Below are positions 1 to 9,952 of a stretch of 64,000 nt of DNA, piece by piece. Source of the DNA: Saksenaea vasiformis B4078 (Eukaryota > Mucoromycota > Mucoromycetes > Mucorales > Saksenaeaceae). The position numbers and the translations under genes were made by a program. The notes beneath the pieces were generated by a model. The model did no database searches. It saw only the letters and a program-made list of their open reading frames with translations, and was not told the DNA's origin. The stretch is from assembly GCA_000697055.1 (NCBI GenBank), contig JNDT01002363.1:24626-88625 (forward strand), written 5' to 3'. Position 1 is the stretch's first letter, and each line of letters begins with the position of its first letter.

Positions 1-179
1 CCTTGTTTTAAAAAAAGAAGGTGGCGTCATGTGGTTTTAATCTATTTTTACGGATGAGCCATAGTTATGTTCACCACTACAGTTTGAAGAACATACAAAT
101 TCAGGGCGTTTACAAACTCGGCGCTGAATTTTTTTTTTTCATTTTCCTCGGGATTGCAACCTGCAAGCCACCTTAGCTC

Positions 180-1346
180 ATGTCAATGCAAATAACCTTT
201 CTTGGCACTGGCAGTGCTCAGCCCAGCGCGACCCGCAATCATCAAGCCATTGCCCTCCGCCTGGGCAGTGACATTTGGATGTTCGACTGCGGCGAAGCGA
301 CTCAGCATCAGTTGCAGAAAAGCTCATTAAAAATGGGTCGCATCGCAAAGGTCTTTATTACTCATATGCATGGGGATCATTGTTTCGGGCTGGCTCCTTT
401 ACTTTGCACCATGACAGACAACCTGAATGCGGGCAAACCAATGGCCGAAAAACCTCCTATCGACGTCTATGGTCCGAGCTCACTCCGTCGTTGGCTTCGG
501 ATCACGCTGCAATCCACACGATCGCGGCTGGGGAGACCCTATCGCGTGCACGAGTTTTTATTCGAGGGAGATAAGGAAGATCTGGGAGAAGATCTGCACC
601 CTGACGAAGTAATGGGTGAAAATTTGCGATTACCCGACAACAGCAGCCATTTCACGTTGCAATGCCAACTAGAAAATAACAAAAGCGTCGAAACTTACAC
701 CGTACAAGTGACCCCGATCAAACATACTGTGTCATCTCTAGGCTACGTTATACAGGAACCGCCTCGACCAGGAAAAATCGATGTAGATAGTATTCTGCCT
801 TTAATCCAACGTAATGCAGAGGCAATTAAGAAAGAAGGAGGTAAGCCCATGGCCATCCTAAGCAAATTGCAGCGAAGCAACACACCTGTGCTACTGCCTG
901 ATGGGACGGCGCTTCAGCCTCCGGCGCCACGCCCCGGGCGGCAAGTCGTCATATTGGGAGATACAAGTGATGCATCCTCTATCGTGCCGTTGTGCAATCA
1001 GCCTGACTTACTGGTACACGAAGCGACGAATGCTCTGACAAGGCTTGATCGGGAAAATCTTAAAGCCGGGGCCGCACCACCGACAATGGAGCAAGTGGAA
1101 CAACGTGCACTAGAACATGGTCACTCAACACCTCAGATGGCAGCGCGCCTAGCGAAGCAAGTCCAGGCAAAGAAGTTGATACTGACGCACTTCAGTGGAA
1201 GATACAAGGGTGATGAGAGCCAGGAAGCTCTAAGCATCATGGAAGAAATCCGTCAATTGGCGATAGAGAACCTGGACAACAGAGCAAATGATGTTTATTG
1301 CGCCAGAGACTTCTGGTCTTTCGATATCGAAACTCCTGCCCAATAG
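180..1346 (+). CDS. tRNase Z, short form (ELAC1-like)
   Basis: A single uninterrupted reading frame of 388 residues encodes a metallo-beta-lactamase-fold endonuclease that removes 3' trailers from pre-tRNAs. The N-terminus carries the ITFLGTGSAQPS strand-loop typical of RNase Z. The zinc-binding HMHGDH motif is at residues 62-67. Further in are PIKHTVSSLGY, the LGDTSD aspartate motif and the C-terminal LTHFSGRY histidine motif, all in the expected order. The length fits the short (ELAC1/bacterial-like) class rather than the long ELAC2 form of about 800 residues. The ATG at 180 is the first in frame and starts right at the conserved N-terminal strand. No introns are needed. It converges on the CHERP-like gene with about 290 bp between the stops. 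Short-form enzymes often act in the cytosol or an organelle; location cannot be told here. Confidence 0.93.
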   Translation: MSMQITFLGTGSAQPSATRNHQAIALRLGSDIWMFDCGEATQHQLQKSSLKMGRIAKVFITHMHGDHCFGLAPLLCTMTDNLNAGKPMAEKPPIDVYGPSSLRRWLRITLQSTRSRLGRPYRVHEFLFEGDKEDLGEDLHPDEVMGENLRLPDNSSHFTLQCQLENNKSVETYTVQVTPIKHTVSSLGYVIQEPPRPGKIDVDSILPLIQRNAEAIKKEGGKPMAILSKLQRSNTPVLLPDGTALQPPAPRPGRQVVILGDTSDASSIVPLCNQPDLLVHEATNALTRLDRENLKAGAAPPTMEQVEQRALEHGHSTPQMAARLAKQVQAKKLILTHFSGRYKGDESQEALSIMEEIRQLAIENLDNRANDVYCARDFWSFDIETPAQ

Positions 1347-1635
1347 AATTCGCGGTCATCGTTGCTTCTATTTTCTGCCTCGGATCACCCCAATCAATTC
1401 CAACGCATACAAGCATCCTCGTAACATGGTATGATATTGTTGCTACATGTTTTTTTTATTTGCCATGTCCATTAGCTGCACTCGATGCCTGGAATTCAAT
1501 TTGTAAACTAAATTGACACATATATATATATCAACGACCTTGCATAGCACAAGATGAAACAATGAACGATTTTTTTGGTTACTTTTTTTCTTCTTCTTTG
1601 TTTGTCGCCAACATATGCTACCATACTCTCTCTTC

Positions 1636-3823
1636 TCACAATCCGCAATCCCGAGCGAGATGACCAGGCTGAAACACGATAACGTTATAGTCAGTTGCCG
1701 TATTGCATGGTAGTCTGCTTTACCTGGGAACATTTAAAACATATTGGACCAGCACCCGAATCATGTCTTCCGAAGCCGTATCCTTTGCCTCTTTGAAAGG
1801 GTTTATAATCACCTGGTTGTCCAAAAGAACGGCTATGGCTCGCCTGGTACTGATGATGATAATGTGGAGCAGCAGGAAGAGGATGACCTCCCGATATCCC
1901 GTGAGGCTCCCTATGATAAGCAGGCGGTGGCGGTGAATGGCGACTGTACTGTCGTCGGTTGGGCGACCGAGATCTCGACCGCTTCATATATGGAGGAGAC
2001 TCTGAGCGGGAACGTGAGCGTGATCGCGAGTAACTAGGCGAACGACTACGTGAATAGCTTGGGCTACTACAATTTCCAGTAAGATCTACGGAGCGGGTTT
2101 TCGCAACACGGGTCTACCTATCGTATCGCTTGCTTCGTCTGCCGTAGCGCCGCTGAGGACTTCTTCCCCGACTTCTGCTTCGACTTCTGCTTCGTCTGTA
2201 CCTATCCCTGCTAGGGCTCCTGCTATAGGTCTCTTCACGATGCCGATGCTCAGATCCTTTTCCACGTTTCGCTGATCGGACTTTCTGTCGTTCTTCTTGT
2301 AGCTTTGATTGGAATGATTCGAGGTATCCCGGCTCCCAACCATTTCGATCTACTTTTGAATCCGTATTTTCTTCAAAACTAGTCGAGTCAGTCAAGTTTA
2401 ACCCAGAATAAAAATCTTCGACAGCATCTAACAACTCTTTCGAAGGAACAGGTCGCTGTTGTGGGATCTTAATCGATCCTGGATCAATGGGTGTGTACGG
2501 TGGAGCATCCAGCTAGATTCCTAGTTAGTTTTCGCCATGGGTATTCCCTAGAGGTACCTTGATAGCAGATACTATGAGACCGGCAGGTAATTCGAAGTAC
2601 CGTTTCTCTGCTGGTGATGGCGCTGCTGCTGGTACTGGCGACGGTACCGGCGGTGCTGGTGCTGATGCTTGTGGTGGTGGCCGAACTACTGGAGCAGGAA
2701 TTGGTGGGGCGCCAACTCGCGGGGCTGCGATGGGGTTAAGCGGCCGTTGCATCACCGGGGGCGCACCGCCAGGATAGACCGGAGGAAATGCTATCGGTGG
2801 TGGTGGCGTCGTAAGAGGTTGTTGTTGTTGTGGCATGAAAGATGGTGGTGGGGGAACCACCACATGTTCACGCATGTGGTTGATCACGCCAGGTTCGAAG
2901 AAGTGTTTGTCACCCCATATCGTTATGACCTTCAGGGGGCGCATTCAGCGTTGGAATGTCAGATATGCGTGTATCCAGAGCATAGATCGTTGTCTGATAT
3001 CGCGGTACAATGTAAGCTCTGGCATTACCTTCATCACTTTTGCTCTCATCTCCTCGTTTGATCCAGCGCTCTGGTAAGCTAACCGTAGCAGAGGCACCAG
3101 CCGCATTCGTATAATTTCTTTCATCCAAGGAATTTGTCGGCGTGTGCTAAATAACATGTACAAAAAAAATGAGATACAGCAGCCTCTTTTAATGCAATAA
3201 ACGTTACCTATGAAATAGAATATCGTTGATGAGGTAGATCAAATGTAGCCGTTCTTCGAATGTTGATTTGGATTGGGATAGAGCAAGTAAAAAATCAGCC
3301 AACGCTTCCACATGAGGTGGCTGACGACAATGCTCAAATATCCATGTCTTCCCGGACTTTTGGCATCTTGTACATTAACATTGCAGACTATATCTAATCA
3401 ACCTCTACCTCGATGTTTGCTCTAGAGCATTCCCTCATAATAAGTTGTAAAAGTACGCGAAAATCTTCCAAAACTTTTGGATCTTCATGTCCATACTGCA
3501 TTAGCGCTTCGCGCAGGGCTTCGTATCGCTTAGAAAGCATGGTCGGATCGTATTCGGGTACGGAATATGGAGGCCGACCCATGTAAGCTGCTGGAGGCCG
3601 TTGAAATCCTGATAAATGACGACAACATTGAATACATCATGTTCAGATTATCTCGTCTCTCGCGTGTCGCTTTACCATGGTATGGTTCCATAACGGGGAA
3701 GAAAACCAATATTTGCGACAAGAAAGCTTTCACCTCGACTGAAATACGTTTAAATCTCCGTCTAGTGGCTTGCCAGACTGGCAATGGATGTAGTACCATA
3801 CGCAAGTGTTCGCTATTACTCAA
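1636..3823 (-). CDS. CHERP-like RNA-processing protein (CID, RS-rich, CCHC), N-terminus unresolved
   Basis: Spliced minus-strand gene. Exons I can place are 1636-1668, 1724-2066, 2118-2512, 2558-2929, 3029-3146, 3208-3356, 3409-3608 and an uncertain first exon ending at 3676; all these introns are GT-AG with matching phase. The product has a CID domain (SGKTWIFEHC then HLIYLINDILFH), a long Pro-rich linker, the CHERP-signature stretch RYFELPAGL followed by ELLDAVEDFYS and NGWEPGYLESF, an RS-rich tail and a terminal CCHC zinc knuckle (CFKC...GHLARDC). Human CHERP acts in nuclear pre-mRNA splicing and ends in a G-patch; here the knuckle takes that place. The N-terminal SURP module expected in the family is not clearly readable, and a foldback repeat lies immediately upstream at about 3830-4000. 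The family call is confident. The start is not: the gene may be truncated or its first exon missed. Confidence 0.8.
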
Positions 3824-3828
3824 ATCCT

Positions 3829-4000
3829 TCTATTGCTTATTGAATTATTTTCTTACACATCTCTAAATAAATCTTGCGTCTCTAAATGGCCTAGTTTGTG
3901 CTAAATAGAAGTCGTCAGAAGATCAATCAATTACATGAACTTGACGTCTCCAGTGGATGCAAAATTTGTGCTAGCACGATAAAAAGTAACTCGTGGTTAA
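3829..4000 (-). repeat. Foldback repeat family, copy D (short terminal fragment)
   Basis: This stretch matches the terminal part of a repeat family seen at 14430-15490 and, inverted, at 48150-49220 and 6220-7075. It holds the diagnostic inverted arms: one around 3863-3907 (CTCTAAATAAATCTTGCG) and its imperfect complement around 3931-3978 (GGATGCAAAATTTG). Only the hairpin end is recognisable here. It sits directly at the 5' end of the CHERP-like gene. Confidence 0.65.
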
Positions 4001-4371
4001 TAAATGGAATACTTTACAAAGAGAGAGTACATCTGGAAGCAACGCCAAATAATTTAAACTGCTAACATTGGTAGTTCGTTTCAACTTTTCAAGCGACAGC
4101 AGACCTTCGCACTGACTAGCTTCTCTGCGTCGCTGTATGAATTTGGGTCGTGGGCTCTGCAAAGCCAAGCGAACGAATGGAGACTCCTTGTGATACACCA
4201 TCCAATCTGACCATTTTGGTTATTTTGGCTATTGCAGACAGTTAACGCTTTCCTCCCAATCAAATGGTCGAAATCGCAGTTGACGCGAACGCACGTGATG
4301 TAAAAAAAGGCCATGTAAATGATGAGCGGGTTCGCTCCAAGCTTGTTTAATAGTCTCATCTCTTTCGAATC

Positions 4372-4917
4372 ATGAGCGAATGTGGAGTTGGGACTTCTAG
4401 ACAAGCTACTTCTTCGAATGGCGATTCAAATTCATACCCAACATGGTTCACATGGCTAGACATATCCCTTGTCGTACCCAATGAAGTATCCACAGCGCGT
4501 GACCAACTTGCGAACGAGCGCAACTGGCTAACTTGGTTTCGGCTGTCATGCACACTCATCGTCTTAGGTAAGGTCACAGCAGAGTACAGCGAAAAGTCTA
4601 CACTGAGCTACTTGTTTTGACGAGTAGGCTTCACCATTCTGCTTCGGTTTCGTCTTCCCTCTAGGGATGACGGTAACAATAACGACGACCACATGGATTG
4701 GGACCAAGCACGAGCCCCTATCGGCTACACTTTTATTGCCGTCGGTCTGTCTTCTTTCTTCGTTGGTCTGGGTAAATATTTCAAAACGCAGAGACTCTTG
4801 ATAAAGAAGCGCAACTTCATCCATGCTGGCTGGGGCAGCTTTACAATGGCTGGGATAGTCTTTGTAGTTGTCTGTGGCGTAATGATCATTGCTAGCAAAA
4901 GTTCGATTTTTACTTAA
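4372..4917 (+). CDS. DUF202 (YidH-type) small membrane protein
   Basis: Two exons, 4372-4567 and 4628-4917, joined across a 60-nt GT-AG intron, encode 161 residues. The DUF202 signature is ARDQLANERNWLTWFR just before the first membrane segment. Three hydrophobic helices follow: WLTWFRLSC...ILL, IGYTFIAVGLSSFFVGLG, and FTMAGIVFVVVCGVMII. A polar loop rich in Asp and Asn separates helices 1 and 2. The same domain forms the C-terminal membrane part of vacuolar transporter chaperone proteins, but stand-alone members like this have no settled function. The ATG at 4372 is upstream of the whole domain, with about 60 hydrophilic residues before it. The domain assignment is firm; no biochemical role is claimed. 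Confidence 0.85.
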
Positions 4918-6219
4918 TACCCTTGTTTATTATTGTATAAATACATATATTAAAGAATGAACTGAGAAGGTAGACCGCCAATGCATGTTACTGTCTGATT
5001 ATTATGTAGACTGCACAGTGAGCCAGGCCAATAAACAGAGCAGCATGTAGACTCCAGTGGGGACCGTCTAGTCCCTACAAGAAACCATAACCTGACCTTC
5101 TATAAACTTTCTATTGATGTCAGAGCAAATTGTGAGATGATTGACAGCATCATAAAAGAGCTTGGTGTTTTTCTGTTTAGGCGGTAGTGCGGCTTCGTAG
5201 GCCCGACGAACCCGAAAAAAGGATAACTGTATCCAAAAATACCCACGGCAGAACGGGACCTGGGCAAAAGTCATTAAATAGCGTACGAATATCAGACAAT
5301 ACTTGTATGCCTTATTGTTGATCTTATATACCATTGAGAAAATCACCTGTCAGTATCTGACTATCTTCACAGTACCGATGATACCGACGACATCGATGAA
5401 AAAATATCTAATCTAAGTGAGAATTCATGCTATCGAAGACATGTAGTTACTGCTATTATTCAATCGTACTTTTGTATTATTTTCCCAAGCCAATACGAGA
5501 CAGAAGTGATAAAATAGAACGTGTGCTCTGCTATAACTTTATATTCGAGCATTATAGCGATTTATATTGACGAGTACATCGCCGATGGCACCGGTAAAAT
5601 CAATAGTTACGTAGTAAAAGCAAGAACAAAGAGTAACTCATGGATGATCACGGCTTTGTTTTATAATCCATGATTTTCAAGCTGGGCCCTCCGCCATAGC
5701 TCTTAAGGCGTCCTTCCTTTTGCTCTTGGATCCAACATGATCTCCAGTTCATCCGTCCATTTCTGCTTTGAACAATTAAATAAGCTCTGTAGCAGCTTTC
5801 TGTTCACCGTTTGTGGCTGCGTTAGGAGTTTGAGCTTTTGCTGTGATTTCCGGTGGCTCTTCCATGAGCATGATGGATCCACCAGTATCGTTGTTGCACC
5901 AAGGTTCTCAAAGTGTTACATCGCCTGCAGATCTAATGTTGAAGTGAGTAGAATGTGACAACATTTATCTACTTCAGTGAACAAAAGATACACAGGACAG
6001 TTAGGAACAGGCCACATAGTCTACATGAACAACAGGAGAACATCAATAGCCTTGTAAATGTGGACAATTGGCATCGTTACGGGGATGTTGTCAGGAATAG
6101 AGCCAAAGAAATACTGTGTTTGGAACAAGCGTTTGCGTCAGCTATATGCTCTTTTACGCTCAACCCGAATTGCCTTTAGCGCTGGAAAGTGACATGTCTT
6201 GATGCTGAGCAGTGGTTTA
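4918..6219. other. Gene-poor interval with weak minus-strand coding traces
   Basis: I find no gene I can name. On the minus strand, 5068-5346 is an open stretch with hydrophobic segments and a possible downstream exon ending near 4999 (GLDGPHWSLHAALF...). Around 5650-6150 there are short frames such as GSIMLMEEPPEITAK and GRLKSYGGGPSLKIMD that look protein-like, but they cannot be joined with convincing splice sites. These may be exons of an unrecognised minus-strand gene or decayed coding sequence. Confidence 0.25.
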
Positions 6220-7075
6220 TTTCGCGTTAATCCAAGGAATAGTTGGCATCTGGATGACCCATTTTTGCATTAAAGTGCTTCAGTGATGGGTTTTTCGGCA
6301 TCTTTTGCGGAAAGCAGTAAAAATGTCTCAAGATCAGGAAAATGTCCCGTTGAAACAAGAAATCATCTTTGCTTTGAGGCGCTTCAGTGATGGATTGCCA
6401 GTATCCCATCGGAAAGCAGTAAAAACGTCTCATAATAGGGACATGTTCCACCTAAAATAAGCCGTACTTAAAAGGGACGCATGAAATTCCTTTTTTTTCT
6501 TTGGCTCTGTTCATTTTAGATCTCCGGTATGTACTTTTAATGGAATACCCATCCAGGATCACTCATGTCTTTTGAGGCATTGTTTAGCCTGTATGACCTT
6601 TATCCCGAACCGTCTCAGCTGTGGTGGCGCCTTTACCCATCACTTAAGTAAGTAAAATAAATGTTCTCGCGCTCAGCATCACTCATCTCGTACAATGGAT
6701 CGCTGGACGTTGTATCGCTTCAAGTCCTCTGCAGTGCCTTTCAATTGGTCATTTTCAGTGCCAATCCCCTCCTCTTCTCCACTCCCACTCATCACGGTGT
6801 GGGATGCAGCCCCCATGGAATCATGGGAATACCTTTCGGGGGTAAGTAAAATGACATCCAAGTATTATTCCATTTACTAACCATGAACAGATTTTTATGC
6901 TGTCTATATGAATTTCGCGTCCATCGAGGGGCCGCGTTGGTGTAAGTAGTGTATGAATTTGTTGCCAACTTATGTATTAACGAACGCATACTTGATTTCT
7001 TTTTTAGCGTAACAGTGGCTCGTCATGGACGCAAAATTTATATAGATTAAATAAAAACTTGTACAATAAACAGTA
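6220..7075 (+). repeat. Foldback repeat family, copy C (diverged)
   Basis: Diverged copy in the same orientation as copy B (48150-49220). Shared landmarks in order are: an internal array with repeated GTCTCA and CAGTGATGG motifs (6260-6450); CTTTGGCTCTGTT at about 6500; CCAGGATCACTCAT at 6552; TCGCTTCAAGTCCTC at 6715; CTTTCGGGGGTAAGTAAAATG at 6833; ATTTACTAACCATGAA at about 6872; and the terminal inverted arms at 6908-6946 and about 7005-7050. No open frame of any length runs through it, so it looks non-autonomous. Confidence 0.65.
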
Positions 7076-8147
7076 GGTTTGCTCATGACAACTCTATATA
7101 GCACAGTTACATTACCGCGCCACGATCAATTAGGCTTTAGCAATGCTACTTTTGCTGTTATACCACAACCTTCCTGGGGAAAAAAGAAAAGTGTAACGTG
7201 CAAATCACGAGTGAGGAGCTCTACATTTCAACCATTATCCTTTCTCGGAAAGCGTCAAACAGATATCTATTCAATATGCAGATGACAGTAGATTAATTGC
7301 CTTTTTTCCTTAGCATTTGGATCGCCCTAACGTTGACTGCACAAGTCCCACTATCGTGGTTACAAGGATATTTCTGTTTCCTGCAGTCCATGAATATGCG
7401 ATGGAAGTCAGCTATCTCTCGATGTATCGGCTGACAGTATATGTTTTGCGATCTACAGGTTCCGTCAGATGGTTCTAACTAATCGATGTTTCATTTAATC
7501 TTGCATCGCAGAAAGAAACAGTATCCATACCAGATGTTTCTTAGCTACCAAATACGTGTAGCACTTATTGCTTCATTGAACATTTGCTCCTTAGGTGCTG
7601 GCTACATGGATTGCACCGATTGTCCTTGATTTGTTTTACTTCTTTTTGGTAACTTAGGTATCCACCAAAGCCGTAGACTACCATGGTGAATATCTTTGGG
7701 ATGTGTGATTAGGTGATATGGTTCTTCAGAAAACAGAACGTGAACCAAGTTTAACGAGTAGGCCTCTTATAACATCCTTTTTCTTAGGAGCCATACCATA
7801 TTCCCGGCTGTTATAACATTGGTCCTACTGCAGAACTTGTCATAGTAAGTAGATATAGTAGCTCCATCGATAGCTGTCTTGAAGGATATTTATTACGGTT
7901 TTGAAGTTGACATATTACATTCGATAAATAATGCATTTTCCCTGCTAGGAATTGGCATCTAAGCTGCCTCTTTGCTCGGTATGGCATCCATATGCAGTAA
8001 GAAAAAGTCCGACTTTTTTCCCTTCTGACTTACTGACGTCATGGGTGCTTACGTGGGGTGCGCTCTGCAAATCCTCATTCGCGAACGATTACGCGTTTAG
8101 CGGAAAGAGTGAAGGCACAGATTTCAGCTCCACTCCACATTATCACA
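7076..8147. other. Intergenic, no recognisable gene
   Basis: Between foldback copy C and PRE3 I see only short frames. A plus-strand patch at 7310-7650 gives hydrophobic strings (for example PLSWLQGYFCF and RVALIASLN), but with stops and no believable splice pattern. It may be decayed coding sequence. Confidence 0.3.
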
Positions 8148-9066
8148 ATGAGTCTGAAAAAAGGAGAAGTCAATCTTGGTGTATGGTTTCTCTACCATGA
8201 CTTTGGAAAACCAAGCTAAAATTATGTTTTTCACTCAACTAGACATCGATTATGGCCGTCGCATTTAAAGATGGTGTCATTATTGGCGCCGACTCACGCA
8301 CGACGACGGGTGCTTACATTGCGAATCGAGTAACGGACAAGTTAACAAAGGTTCACGATCGTATCTACTGCTGTCGATCGGGATCAGCAGCTGATACCCA
8401 GGCGGTAGCCGACATTGTACACTATTACTTGCAAATGTATAGGTGGGTAGATGAGACATGTAGTACTTGGTTTATTCTCACACAGTAGTTGGCTGTAGTA
8501 TGCAGGAAAATGAAGCACCATCTGTGCGTACAGCTTCCGCACTATTTCAAGAACTTTGCTACCAAAACAAGGATAATTTGATGGCGGGCATCATCGTCGC
8601 TGGCTGGGATAAAGAGAACGGACCTTCCGTATACAACATTCCGCTTGGTGGATCTTTACATCGACAACCGTTTGCTATTGGAGGTATGTGAGAGCAATGG
8701 GGAGGGTATCATGACGAGAGCTGAACAAACATCTTCCAGGTTCCGGATCAACCTACATCTACGGCTATTGTGATTCAAAATACAGAGATGATTTCACCCG
8801 CGAAGAATGCATTGACTTTGTAAAGAACTGTGAGTTTGCGACGTGATGATTGATTATTTTCTGACTCTTCAATTCGCATAAAAGCACTGGCATTGGCAAT
8901 GTCGCGAGATGGTTCCTCTGGTGGTGTGATACGTATGGCAGTCATCACACGTGACGGTGTAGAGCGTCTGTTTGTTCCTGGTAACGAGTTGCCACGTAAG
9001 TAATTCGGAAAAAGTTGTGGGGAAAACGTGATACTTAATATCAATGCAGGTCATTGGGAAGGATAA
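8148..9066 (+). CDS. PRE3: 20S proteasome subunit beta-1 (caspase-like site)
   Basis: Six exons: 8148-8180, 8243-8442, 8499-8683, 8740-8829, 8885-8995, 9050-9066, all GT-AG and in phase, giving 211 residues. The first exon encodes only an 11-residue propeptide ending in Gly. The second opens exactly with [12 protein letters not shown], so the catalytic Thr1 of the mature N-terminal nucleophile hydrolase is the first residue of exon 2. Other beta1 hallmarks are [62 protein letters not shown] and [10 protein letters not shown]. The subunit gives the caspase-like activity of the 20S core in nucleus and cytosol. The C-terminus is short (GNELPRHWEG). The start was chosen because it gives the normal short propeptide. 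Confidence 0.95.
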
Positions 9067-9952
9067 TTTTGTCGAATAGTCGATATATTTGCTTCACAAA
9101 TAACAGCATACTTAACTTGTATACATTGGATTGTTGAATGAGAATGTGTTCAATATCGGAACAGATAGAGTGTGGTTCACATGAATGATTTGAGGAGGAG
9201 ATCTGCAACCAAACGTTAGGTTATGTTAGTTATATCAGATACGTCTTCTGATGCGGTTGCATTTTTTTTAAGTTTGACTTGGTACGATTAACAAACAGAA
9301 ATAGGTTTCATAACAATAAAAGGTTGATTAATGCATGTTATGAATAAGTCTATCACTTTTGTGGTTTTCAGCCATATCTTTGTCATATCAGTACTGTGAA
9401 CCGTGGAAACTTAAAAGAGTTCTGGGACCCCACGCTATGGTTGAGAGGGACTTCATACGATTGGCTATGAAGTAGCAGTCAACGTCATGGTAAGTCCGTG
9501 TAACCTGGGGCATTACGCATAGAGAAATGATAAAGTTGATGAGGAAACGTAGGAAATAAAGATCTTTTTCTATATCGAGTAAGATATACGTGATGAAACA
9601 TTGTGCTATGTTGGGCTCTGCTACACATGAAACAGGTAGCTGTTCTACAGAGAGAGGGGGAAACAAATGGGGAATAATTTATTCTACCGGTATGAATGTG
9701 TGTCAGCGAACCGGAAAATTTCCTGCTTATGCGATAACTGACAAAGAATAAAAAGGGGTGCAGAAATCCTTTATTTACCCAGAGTGATTTTAATTTGACA
9801 CTGAGCAAATAGGCATTGGCCAATCGGTTGTGAATCGGGAAAATGACAAAGCTTCTTCGTTTCCCGAGAGGAGCAAGAAAAAAAATATAAAAGTCCGGAC
9901 CGGGACCTGAAAATGTCACCTTCACCTTCTCTTTCTTTCCTAAGTTTCAGCC
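9067..9952. other. Intergenic and transketolase promoter region
   Basis: This 886-bp spacer has no gene I can support. Its 3' end is the transketolase promoter: a TATA-like element at 9886 and a pyrimidine-rich tract (about 9915-9940) just before the start codon, as in highly expressed fungal genes. Confidence 0.5.
9886..9893 (+). promoter_or_regulatory. TATA box of the transketolase gene
   Basis: TATAAAAG lies 60 bp upstream of the transketolase ATG and is followed by a CT-rich stretch. Position and sequence match a core TATA element of a strongly expressed fungal gene. This is sequence inference only. Confidence 0.55.

Noticed and set aside
2559..3061. Gly/Trp-rich plus-strand frames
   Set aside because: Antisense of the Pro-rich linker of the CHERP-like gene.
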